Both the position numbers and the translations under genes were made by a program. Positions 25,228 to 34,922 of a stretch of DNA of 64,000 nucleotides are shown piece by piece. The notes under the pieces are model-generated. The model saw nothing but the letters and a program-made list of their open reading frames with translations. It was not told the DNA's origin and did not search any database. Origin of the DNA: Lomentospora prolificans (taxonomy: Eukaryota; Ascomycota; Sordariomycetes; Microascales; Microascaceae); contig JARFXM010000003.1 in assembly GCA_029532625.1 (NCBI GenBank), positions 4,774,001-4,838,000 of the forward strand, read 5' to 3'. Numbering within the stretch: position 1 is the stretch's first letter; each line of letters starts with the position of its first letter.

Positions 25228-25341
25228 TCAACAGTAATAGATGATTGAAGAAAAAAAAGAAAAAAAAAATAGTTAGAACGGGAAGGAAAAAGACAGCAGA
25301 GCTACGTCCAGGATTCCATCCATCAATAAGTCTCGATCCTT

Positions 25342-27723
25342 CTAGGCCTTGATCTTCTTGAGCACTTTATCCTCCTCCGTGCCGAACGATATGACTCTCT
25401 TGACTCCTCTGCTTCCATCTCGGGGACCCTTGACTGGATTCACCGGAGGCGGCGCTTCGATGGGAGGCCCCATATGTCTGAATATTAGTTCACTGTCTAG
25501 GTCCCTTACTCGGCGAGCTGGAGCTGTCGGTCCGGCGTCGACCGGCTCTGGGCTCCTCTCGCTTCTGTTCGTGCCGACCGCCACCGACGTCGGGGCTTGA
25601 GAATTAAGATTGGCTTCTGACTCGCCTGGTTCCGTCGGGCCACCTCTGCAGCACGTGGGATAGACGGGATACTGCTCCAGATCGCCATGTTTGGCCTGGG
25701 CGAGGGTTGCGGGCGTATCCGACCCACACTTTTCTGCGATATCGTCAAGTATGTCCTGGATCGGGGTAAAGAACGCCACCCGAGCGCCCGGGCCGTAGTC
25801 GGCGTTCCTACCCCAGAGCTGGCCATACAACACCGAGGTTTTGGCATCGACAATAGCAGCGCCGCTATCGCCCTTCACACCAACCCCTCCTTGTATCCAT
25901 TCGTCGTCTTCGCCTTCGAGATCAAGCGCCTCCACAAACCACTCTCTCGTGACCGTCCCCGTCTCGTTTCCATCCTCATCTCCGTTGACATACATGGGTA
26001 TCTCGCATATTCGTCCACGCTGAAGCCCAGATGTACGTCCCGACGCCACGACCTCCGCCTCAGGTTTGACGTGGGACGAGGCCGTGACCAGGTGAATATC
26101 GGAAAAAGGCTTGTCGGAAAATGACTTGTCTGGTGGCAAGGTGCGAAGATAGTTTCGGCCGCTATCGCTTGCAGTTATGAGGGACCAGTCCATGACGACG
26201 CGGGGATAGTCCTCATGCATCTGCCAATGCGGATCGTTTGAGATGCGCGTGGCTGTCAGATCAGTTCCGGAGGTGCTGGACAGCCGCCCAAGGGTAAAGG
26301 CTCTATTTGCCATGGGGCCAGCGAGATTTTGTTGTTTTCCTGAACAGAGACGGCGGTCAGCAGGCGATGGGTGTTGAACCTCAAGCCCTAAAGCGTTCGA
26401 TGCGTTGACAAATGGGTGGAAGTTTGCTAGCCAATACGATTGGCCCCCCACGGCGATACGAGGGCCCAAGGTTGCTGTCTCCTCTTCGTACTCCGGCGTC
26501 GCTTCAATTCCAATACTATCACCCATGCAAGGCTCCTCGAAACGATGAGGGTTCCTCGCGTCGCAGACTGCATCGGGCCTTGACTTGTCTAGGCCCCGTG
26601 CCCACCGAGCACGCACGACTCGGCCCTCCGAGAAGGTAACCTTGGTCGAGTCCCTATACGGCTTTAGAAGAAGATCCTGGACGTGGCGTACGATTACCAG
26701 GGTCCTTGCCCGAGATACCCTGGTTTTGGTCGTGATACAAATCTCGCGACGGTTTGGGCCTGTTCCCTTGCCTCGTAAAACGCCGATGGTGTGGCCCGGG
26801 CCGTACCACTGCCCAATGAACTTGGAAAGAAAAGGCAGAATACAGCTCTCCCACAGAACGGCAAAGGGCGTCATATCATTTTTGAAGCCTGCGGTTGTCG
26901 CCAACCGCTTCTGACAATCCCTTTTATAATTGTTAACATCGGCCATACGAGGCTTGAGAACCTTATCCAACAGAACCGACGTTTCTTCCTTGAGGTAGAA
27001 GAGCTGGATGCGGGCGATACGTATGTCTAGCCCTAGTCTGACGATATCTTGGACTCCTTTCTTTTTCCTCTTGGCCGCAGATTTGGCTCTAAGGACATCA
27101 TGATTTCCCATATGTTCACGCAGTCGCTTCTGGGAACTAAAAGGCGCTCCAGTGCAGCCCGGAAGCGGACAAATGAGGAGATGAGTGTCCTTAACATGCC
27201 AAATAAGGTCCTCCCTAGTATGGAACGGAGGGTGGGGACACGAAGCCCACTCGCAAAAGTGTTTATTGCCCGCAATTGCGCTATACGAATGTTCGTCCAT
27301 ATCTGACAATCTTGTGGGTGACTGGACATAGTCGTAAGTGTCGCTAGCAGGACGATTGTAGACCGAGGCATCAGAAGACGCTCGTGATCTAGAGTATGAA
27401 GCTTGAGAAGTGTCAGATGCCCAGCCCAAGTGGGTAGTTGACGGCCTAGGGCTTAGAGGCAGGTGGGCCGAGGGTCACTGAGCCGGAGGAGAATTTGAAG
27501 CCGCCGTGTAAGACTCGGGAGAATTGAATAACTCGGGCGGGTGCGTCAAGTCCGGCGCGAGCATTGACTGGGACGATAGTTCCTGGGAGTCATCGTTACT
27601 AGGCTTCGACCATACAGGAGAGCCTGCCTCCGGAGGTTCCACCTCAATCCTGACAGTCGGAGGCGAGAAAGGCCGCTTGACAGACGGAGACGGGGGTGGA
27701 GAAGGGGGTGATGGTTCGGACAT
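25342..27723 (-). CDS. C2H2 zinc-finger protein with trypsin-like domain
   Basis: The best model has two exons, 27723-27479 and 27388-25342 (763 residues), with a 90-bp intron that has a CTGAC branch site and CTCTAG acceptor. The GTGACC donor is weak, so the N-terminus is less certain; the nearest in-frame ATG in exon 2 would start at MDEHSYS. The first 80 residues are Pro/Ser-rich. Two C2H2 fingers follow (about 127-151 and 155-178: CEWASC...HVKDTH and CPLPGC...HMGNH), then a basic RKKK patch. The C-terminal half carries a chymotrypsin-fold pattern: LANFHPF (His about 406), VVMDWSLI (Asp about 482) and VKGDSGAAIVD (Ser about 590), in the family order His-Asp-Ser. The residues fit an active protease but activity is inferred. 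The tail is disordered and basic. The biological role is unknown. Confidence 0.78.
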
Positions 27724-27894
27724 CTCTATTGCAATCGTCTGCGCCGTCGAACCGGTCTTCGGACACGATGATTATCCCTGGGTATGTTGTGAGTGGGGGC
27801 ACAGCACAAGAATGGTCAAAACAACCAAGGTGAGGGAAATAGACGAAAAGGCTGTCTGCTCGCCTTATATCGGGTTATTTTGCTCAAATAGGGC

Positions 27895-28134
27895 TTACAT
27901 TCGGGGCTGTAAAAGTTCGGCCGACGGCTCGCGAGGCATCATCGCCTCGTAGCAAGGCGGAGCCTGGCCAGGACGGAAAACCTCGTCGTTCATGGCTACT
28001 GGCTCTTCAGTTATTGAGGCGGTGGATGCAGACGCAGTTGGATCAGGCTCCCTCGCTCGCGAACCATCATCTGGCCTCGGTGATAGGCTTGTGCGATCGG
28101 CCGCCTTGTCATCACCAAGAAATTGAGGCGTCAT
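27895..28134 (-). CDS. Possible small hypothetical protein
   Basis: A 79-residue frame from an ATG (MTPQFLGDDKAAD) to a stop at 27,895, rich in Pro, Ser, Glu and Asp. A GTAAGC donor-like site overlaps its last codon, so it could instead be a first exon or an upstream frame in the leader of the zinc-finger/protease gene, which starts 170 bp downstream on the same strand. Nothing in it is recognisable. The frame also stays open upstream for about 58 codons with hydrophobic residues but without an ATG. Confidence 0.25.
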   Translation of the reverse strand: MTPQFLGDDKAADRTSLSPRPDDGSRAREPDPTASASTASITEEPVAMNDEVFRPGQAPPCYEAMMPREPSAELLQPRM

Positions 28135-28308
28135 GATGACAGCTAATACCACAATAGAGGAATTTGAATCGACTGGGAAAGTCTTGAAAGAAAAACTACT
28201 ACCAAGTCCATGACCGAAAAATAAGAAACCAAATAGAAGCCCCAAAGGTAAAAGCCAGGTTCGACTCGGAATCGGGAGGAGAGCCCTGCCCAAAACGATA
28301 ACCAACAA

Positions 28309-29274
28309 ACAGCATCAGGGAAAGAAAGAAGGCTAGCACTGATACTGCAAATCCGACATATGATTCTGCACGGTCTTCACAGTTTAGACAGATAATGGAT
28401 GATCAGCATCGAAGAGCAGGACGGAATGTGGGAGTACAGTGAGCAGCAGAGCTTGGACAAGGGCTTGAGCTGCCTGGTGTGTTGGTGGCGGCCAACAAGG
28501 CTCGCGCCTGCCCTTCATCATCCCCGTGTTCCCAACGTGCAATGGCATCACCAACAAACCAGGGGAAGTACATCTCCCGTTTTGAATCCGCAACCAGAGG
28601 GGCGTCTTTTGCCGTGCTGGTTTCTAGAGAGCGAGGGTCGCCCCTTTTCAACGTGCATCGAAGTCGGCTTCTGCGTGCATCGGCGCAGGAAGAGCAACCT
28701 CACCATCGGTTCTGGCCCAGGGCTAGTTCAGATAGAATAGAATCGAACAAGGGTGGTGGGAAAGTGACAGATCAGCTCAGCACTCAGTTTCTGCACAGCC
28801 TCGACCCTGCCGGCCTCGCTTTCAACTTCATCCCCAAATATCGCAGGATGTTTGGTTTCTGGCATTCCCCTTATTATCCCTCAACACATCGCCACGCGGC
28901 AAACAGGGAACGATAAATGCTCGGGTGAAATGGACTGGTCTAGAACCTGGACGTTCTCGAGAATCGTCGAGGATGCCTGGCGCCGCAAAGAACGAGGTTC
29001 GTAAGAGTTCGGAGAAACAGTTTCAGCAAGCGCTAATATTCTCCCTGGAGAGCCAGCTGGCGGTAAATGGAAGCTTGTTGTTCCCCGCCCGTGCCTCCCA
29101 AATGCTGCGGATAAGCGTCCACGGGTGATAATACTTCCAGGTTACTCCAGGAACTTGGGAACGGGCTGGCATGGGTACCATGATGTGACTTGTCGACCCA
29201 ACCCGGCACTCACCCAAAACGTCTTTATGGATGCGGATGATCAATACGGCGCCAGGGAAAATCACAGGGTGTAC
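28309..29274. other. Intergenic, no supportable gene
   Basis: Several 80-145-codon frames overlap on both strands here, mostly without ATG starts. None shows a domain or convincing splice sites. Confidence 0.4.
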
Positions 29275-29457
29275 TCAGGAAGGGACCACAGTCAATGAGA
29301 ATGCTGGGGTATGCACGCCAGACGCAAGGGAGGATGTATTGTGAGAGTTGGGAAATGTACTTGCATTGCCAGCGCTGCAGGTCCCCAATGTCGTCTTGCC
29401 AGCCAGCTGTTTCGCCAGGATCTCCGCCTGTTGGTTCGCTTGTGCTGAGTCTGACAT
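29275..29457 (-). CDS. Possible small protein or first exon
   Basis: An ATG with A at -3 opens a Gln/Ala-rich helical start (MSDSAQANQQAEILAKQLAGK) that looks more protein-like than its surroundings. The frame runs on to 29,275, but a GTACAT donor at 29,360 suggests it may be a 97-nt first exon. I could not find a convincing second exon. Function unknown. Confidence 0.25.
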   Translation of the reverse strand: MSDSAQANQQAEILAKQLAGKTTLGTCSAGNASTFPNSHNTSSLASGVHTPAFSLTVVPS

Positions 29458-31666
29458 TATTACTATTATCTCCGCCTCTAAAACGAGATCGAGTCCTTTC
29501 ACCGACCCTCTCGTTTGGGTCTATTCCGGTCACACAAAGCGGGATTTGTCTTTTCTTTTTTTTTTTATTCTGCTCTCATTTGTTATTGTTACCATAATCA
29601 TCATTATTATATATATATATTCATTTATTTAGAAAAGAAATTGCTGCCCCCAAATGCGGTTGGATCGGTAAAAGCAGTGAGGATCTTAGAGGGCTAATTT
29701 TCCCGTGGTGAACTCGAAGAACTGGGTGGCTCAGGATGTCCAAAGAGGATGCAAAGGGCCGACTCTGTCAAAGCGATTTATGGGCGTCACGACGCGAGTA
29801 TCAAGACCTGATGCGCCACGGAGACTTGTTGGATTTTGTTCCTCAAAATGGTCAATTGTATGGTAGCTCTGATATCCAGGATTGATCCATCCCGCAATTG
29901 GATGTGAAGGTAGAGAGACAGTCCCGTCTACATCGCCTCGGAATCGTGATCATGGAATTCACCAATGTACTTTCCCAACGAAGAGGAAAGCTAACCCGTG
30001 ACTTTCCAAAGATTCGGTACCATGTGGCTAATCGCGGCGCATGCGACAGCGGCGAGGACTTGTAGCCAACACAAAGAGGTTGATAGGATCCTGTGCAGAT
30101 CGGCTCGCGCCCGTCATCCTTGCGTCCTTTTTCGAAATCACCGACCATTATGGTATCTCCAAAATGGCTCATATCTTTCGCTCTCAAGGTAACCATCCTC
30201 TGCCTCCTAGGTGCTCTCAAAGCCATCAAGTGACTTAGAGGAACTTAGTGGGACTTCTCGTGACTCCTCGCTAGCGGATATCAGACTCGGATAACGTTGT
30301 TTTACGTGGCTCAAGTCCCAAGGGCACCTGTGGCTCATTTCATGCTGTCATACACTCCCAATCTCTCACGCCGGCCAGCGCTCCAATGCTAAGGCCCGAA
30401 AATGATGATAGGGAATGCGGGACGTGTACTATGAAGCTCATCGTCGAACGAGACCGATATTCACTGTCGGGAGGAACCACACATGAGCCAATGCGTCTAT
30501 GCGAGTAAGCAGCCGGCTAGATCACTTCTTAGCGCCGTCATTAGGCTGGAGCTAAATCGGCGTGGGATGGGTATTCTGTACATGAGACACGGAAGTCTCG
30601 CTTTACATGCTAGGTATCTGCGGGTCTTGCACTCATTTCTCGGCTCCCCCTCATAGCCAGCTTCGGAGCTGCTCGTGCTTTTGCCCATTAGCTCTAACAT
30701 TGCAGCGGCACTCTGAGACAAGGCTCGGGAATGCCGTGACATCTAATCCTCATTCCTGTGACTCTTCTCCATCTCGTGTCTCTCGGTAGGAACGTTGCTC
30801 ATCGCGAGGATTTCGCCCGCATGGTGCTTTTTCCGTACCATCTCGCCATATTAACGCTTTTCTCAAAGAGCTTGCTTCGAGCCGAAAAGCTCACGCTTGG
30901 GCGAGAAATATCCTTTGGCTATTCCTCCACTGCAGGCATACCTATTGGGACGGGCAAAATTATTCGAGTGTTCCACAGGGACACCATCACACACCGATCC
31001 GGTGGTCTTGGTTCGCTGGATCATCTCACCGGTTTAGTTTTGGCATCTCGCAACCCCAGACCTGGTTCCAAGCTGTCGGGTCCGGATGTTTGCTCATGTG
31101 CATATGGCGCCATGTCCATGCTAAGTCCATGTTACTTTAAGTCCCCATTTTAGCCACTGGACGTGACCGTCCGAGCTATGTGCGCGCATGCTTGTCGAGC
31201 TGCGACTCTCATGTGTGCGTTGTTTGCAAGAGGATAGTTGTCTCCTCCTACCGCTCGACGGGGATCTCCCTGGTGAGCAGCACATGGGTATACCCAAGAC
31301 GAAATGATAGAGTGAAGGCTAGATACTTGACGGGAGAGAGACCAATGACTACAATGGCGCTGAGGTATGCAGGTGGTCTTAAACCTTTTCAGTAGCCTCA
31401 ATACAAAAGAAGCTTTGTGGAATCTGTGAGACTCGTGTCTTGGGAGAGTTTCCCGACCCGACTCCCTCTGTTTCTTTTTGCCTTTCTTGTTGCTCCCTTC
31501 CTAGCTCATACAAACCTTGTCTCTCTTAGGTTGCTTGTTTCCTTTCTTCTACGAGACGAGACACCCCTTTGAACTCCTATACCTCTGTCACTACCACTCT
31601 CGCTCACCACTTCTCCATTTCCCTACAACCCCTGTGGTCGGCACCTTCAGGACCAAACCCGAAATC
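29458..31666. other. 2.2 kb without a supportable gene
   Basis: A short TA microsatellite lies at about 29,610-29,620. A 125-codon minus-strand frame (29,852-30,229) and a plus-strand frame near 30,758-31,153 have no recognisable content. The last 250 bp are the pyrimidine-rich promoter and leader of the ankyrin gene. Confidence 0.45.
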
Positions 31667-33259
31667 ATGGATCGATTACCACCCGAGCTCATTCTGGAGA
31701 TCCTCTCTCACCTCGTCCCCTCTGGAGACCACAAGTGCCTTCCTGGTTGCCCATACATTGCCCGGCTCAGATGCCTCGCCGCTACCAGCCGGCTTCTTCA
31801 TCAGCTTGCCACCCCCCAACTCTACATCCATGACGCCACTTACGCAGGGCGAGCCATCCTTCACGGCGCCGTCACCGGCTCGCTTACTACGATTGCCCTC
31901 TCCCAGTCCTGGGGCGGTGATATTGACCGCTCAGGCTCGCTTCACCTGCGCGGGTACCACGAAAACGCCACGGGGACACCGCTACTTGTGGCGGTCAAGG
32001 AGGGCCATACCTCTGTGGTCAAGTACCTAGTTGACCACGGTGCCAGCTTGAACAAGGTGGGCATGGATCTCTGCCAATGTCAACATTCCGATTATCCGTA
32101 CTGGCCTTCGGCTCCTTGGACTGCCCTTCACCTCGCCCTTTGTCAGGAGCACACTGAACTTGCCGAGTTTCTCGTGACGTCTGGTGCGAGTTTCCTTATC
32201 AGTAGGGACGACCGTGGCACTGGGCCGGACGGCAGACATTTTCGGAGGGGCAACCAGCTCGTGATACGCACTTCGTCGGGTGTACACGTCCTCGATGAAG
32301 TGGCAAAGAGAGCCAACCTACGCATGCTCAAGTTCCTTGTGCAGCATTGCGAGGGAAAGCTCCGGATCAATGAGTATCCCACGGACGGTGTCACCCCTCT
32401 GCACCATGCCGCGAATATCACGGATAACCTCAGGGAACTTGAGGTTATGAGGACGTTGCTGGATCACGGGGCAATGTTGTATCCTTCCGACTATGCGCCG
32501 GGCAGACTACTAGGTCCGCTCCCATTCGATAAAGCTTTTCTCGATTGGGTCAAGCGCTTTGAGAGCTCAAGCAAGCACGTTTTCCCGGGCCGCGGACATC
32601 CCTACTCGCAGCTTCTAGCCTTTCTCAAGTACTTAAGCGAGGGTGGGCGTGACCACTTACAGCCTTTGATGGCACGTGTTTTAGAGCTGTGGATGGATCG
32701 AGGGCCTGCGAGGCTGGACTCTGGATGGTCCCTCTTATACCAAGCCTTTGGGCTCTTTGATACGAAAGCGCCGGAGCCCGGGGTCATCCGGGAATGGGTC
32801 CTGCGATCAATAAAAAACCCTAAACTGGAGGCGCTGGGTCCGATGTCTATCGTAGACGTCCTCGAGTTCATTCCACAACTTGGCTTCTCTTTAGAGATGC
32901 TCGAGCCCTTGGACGAACTCTTCCTCGAGGCAGCCACGCTCTCGCTGGGGAACGAGTGTCTCTGGTTTCTGGAAAATGGAGCAGATATTAACGCTACCAC
33001 CGCAGAAGGCAGGACCGCGTTGCACCTGGCAGCGAGGGCTGGTGACCTGGATCAGCTGGAACTCCTTCTTTCCATGGGAGCGGATGCCGACATCCATGAC
33101 GGTATGGGCGATACGGCGGCCCGGATCGCTGCGAGGTATGGGCAGAATGAGGCGGTGGCTATGTTGACGAAGTATGGGGCGGGAGAAGCATGGATGAGGT
33201 CTTTGGAGCCTGATTCTGAACCGGATGCGGCACCACACTTGCGATGTTGTTGGGGATAA
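31667..33259 (+). CDS. F-box and ankyrin-repeat protein
   Basis: A single exon encodes 530 residues. The start is set by MDRLPPELILEILSHL, a classic F-box opening preceded by a good ATC-ATGG context; the frame is open for 50 codons upstream but without domain content. Ankyrin repeats can be seen at about residues 99-130 (GTPLLVAVKEGHTSVVKYLV), 148-177 (WTALHLALCQEHTELAEFLV), 240-272 (VTPLHHAAN) and 447-505 (RTALHLAARAGDLDQLELLL, then DTAARIAARYGQ). The middle part is less repetitive. F-box/ankyrin proteins in fungi usually recruit targets to SCF ubiquitin ligases, and many are lineage-expanded; the target is unknown. It lies in a gene-poor stretch between the zinc-finger/protease gene and an NLR relic. 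Confidence 0.85.
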   Translation: MDRLPPELILEILSHLVPSGDHKCLPGCPYIARLRCLAATSRLLHQLATPQLYIHDATYAGRAILHGAVTGSLTTIALSQSWGGDIDRSGSLHLRGYHENATGTPLLVAVKEGHTSVVKYLVDHGASLNKVGMDLCQCQHSDYPYWPSAPWTALHLALCQEHTELAEFLVTSGASFLISRDDRGTGPDGRHFRRGNQLVIRTSSGVHVLDEVAKRANLRMLKFLVQHCEGKLRINEYPTDGVTPLHHAANITDNLRELEVMRTLLDHGAMLYPSDYAPGRLLGPLPFDKAFLDWVKRFESSSKHVFPGRGHPYSQLLAFLKYLSEGGRDHLQPLMARVLELWMDRGPARLDSGWSLLYQAFGLFDTKAPEPGVIREWVLRSIKNPKLEALGPMSIVDVLEFIPQLGFSLEMLEPLDELFLEAATLSLGNECLWFLENGADINATTAEGRTALHLAARAGDLDQLELLLSMGADADIHDGMGDTAARIAARYGQNEAVAMLTKYGAGEAWMRSLEPDSEPDAAPHLRCCWG

Positions 33260-34430
33260 TGGTACCGTCTGTATTCGCTGGAGTTTGGTAAGGGCGTCTC
33301 AGCAAGTTTTCTAATCACGGAGGAATGGCGTTTTGCGTCAGAATGAATAGGTCCTTTGGTTATCTTTCCAACACTTTCTTCGGTAGCGGTAGCGATGAGT
33401 GCAAATCAGATTGTGCGGGCCTCGGCCATATTTTATTACATTCATGGATGGGACTCCCTTTCATCTTTACCTCCCAGTTTCCTTTTGCCACTACCAAGGG
33501 TGATAGCGGCGGATCGATAGTAGATAAGCCGGGGCAAAGCGTTTCAATCACTCTCTGAGTTCTCGGAGTTGTCTCCATTTCGGTTCCTATCTTCAACTTG
33601 ATCTTCAACTCCTTTCTCTTTCTTCTCTTTCTTTCCTACTTTCTTTCTCTTTTAATTTTCACTCTTTTCTTTATCCTTTTTTTTCCCTTTTTTTTTTCCC
33701 CACTTGTTTCCCATGAAACACCTGCACATTTGCCGTAGGTGTTTTGGTCTACTCGTATCCATGGATGACTATCTCGTCTTCCTTCTTCCATCACAGATTT
33801 CCTGTAGCGTTGCGCTTACATCTTGATACTATTTCCGCTAAGACTTAGTTACGAGTACAGTAGCCTTCAGGTTCGGCGTCCATTTCCAAATGAGAAAGCC
33901 CGAGTCTAGCTTGCCTACGCACCGTAGATGTCAGCGCCGGTGAGAGGCGGTTATTTCCCGATGCGTCAAATCGATCAGAGGGTTATGTACCTCCAACAAC
34001 TGCCACACATTTGTATTGGAACGTGAGAGCTGGCTAAGCTGTGATGCCTGAGCTACAATGGAATTGATCTATTTGTGACCGGGCTTCCCCAATAACGCCT
34101 TATACCGGGTACTAGCATTTGGGTGCATCTGCTTCAGGGAGGAGAATGACCAGGCTGAAGCTGCAAGCGTCGATATTCCCCCACAGTGCTTGAGCGCTGC
34201 TTTATCTTTAGATTTAAGCGAACGTGATCCACCATTCTAAGTTTCTGCAAAATTCACAATAAAAGCGGCCCGCACCGTTGTTGTACAAGACGACATTCGA
34301 ATGGATACACGGGGGGCTCCAAAGCCACCGCTGGGGATTCTCTCACTTGGTACGTAGTAATCCTAGCATGCCGTTGGCACGCTTACAGGATACGCTTTCC
34401 TTACCAGCCGAGATATGGGCTGGCCAAATG
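33260..34430. other. Intergenic with protease-like motif and decayed sequence
   Basis: It contains the ankyrin gene 3' flank, a 77-codon frame at 33,325-33,558 ending with a TKGDSGGSIVD motif (see findings), a pyrimidine tract at about 33,600-33,710, and sequence leading into the NLR remnant. No intact gene is supported. Confidence 0.45.
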
Positions 34431-34922
34431 TATGATATGCACACTCTTGTGCATACGGCGACGAGAATCTGGGTTCGACAAAATTCCTCCACAGAAAAAA
34501 TCCTAGCTGAAGCCATTAAACACCTTAATACAACCTTCTTCCCCGATGAGTATGCAAGCCGGCAAATATGACGGGCCGACTCTCCTCACGCTTTCTGGCT
34601 GTTGAGTTGGAGTCAAGAATTTACGCTAGAGGAGAGGTTCAGTCTTCTGGACCAGGTTGGACGTTGTTTATTCTTAGACCGGCGGTCTAAAGATGCTGTG
34701 GCACGGTTAGAGGAAGTTGTAGAATGGAAAAGGACTCACCTCGGCGAAGAAGATCATAGCCGGCTAGCATCTGAGCATGAGCTTGCGAGCGCCTACCTTA
34801 ACGGCCGACGGATCCACGATGCGATTAAAAGCTTGGAACATGTCGTTTTTGTTGAAAAGGATATATTAGCAGCTGATGACCCAGAACGGAGGATATCCCA
34901 ACATTTGCTACAAGATGCTTAA
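34431..34922 (+). pseudogene. NLR (NB-ARC/TPR-type) fragment with internal stop
   Basis: One continuous frame carries a segment typical of fungal STAND/NLR proteins at the junction of the NB-ARC C-terminal helices and the TPR array: YDMHTLVHTATRIWVRQ, then AIKHLNTTFFPDEYASRQI, a TGA, and RADSPHAF. TPR units follow: FSLLDQVGRCLFLDRRSKDA, LEEVVEWKRTHLGEEDHSRL and ASEHELASAYLNGRRIHDAI. Family members normally have Trp after the YANRQL-like motif, and the TGA at 34,569-34,571 sits exactly there. That fits a TGG to TGA change. The kinase-like N-terminal part and most of the TPR array are missing; the frame ends at 34,922. Fungal NLRs act in non-self recognition and programmed cell death; this copy cannot. 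Confidence 0.75.

Noticed and set aside
28250..28280. GGTTCGACTC word resembling a tRNA B-box
   Set aside because: No A-box at the right distance and no cloverleaf could be drawn; no tRNA gene is supported anywhere in the window.
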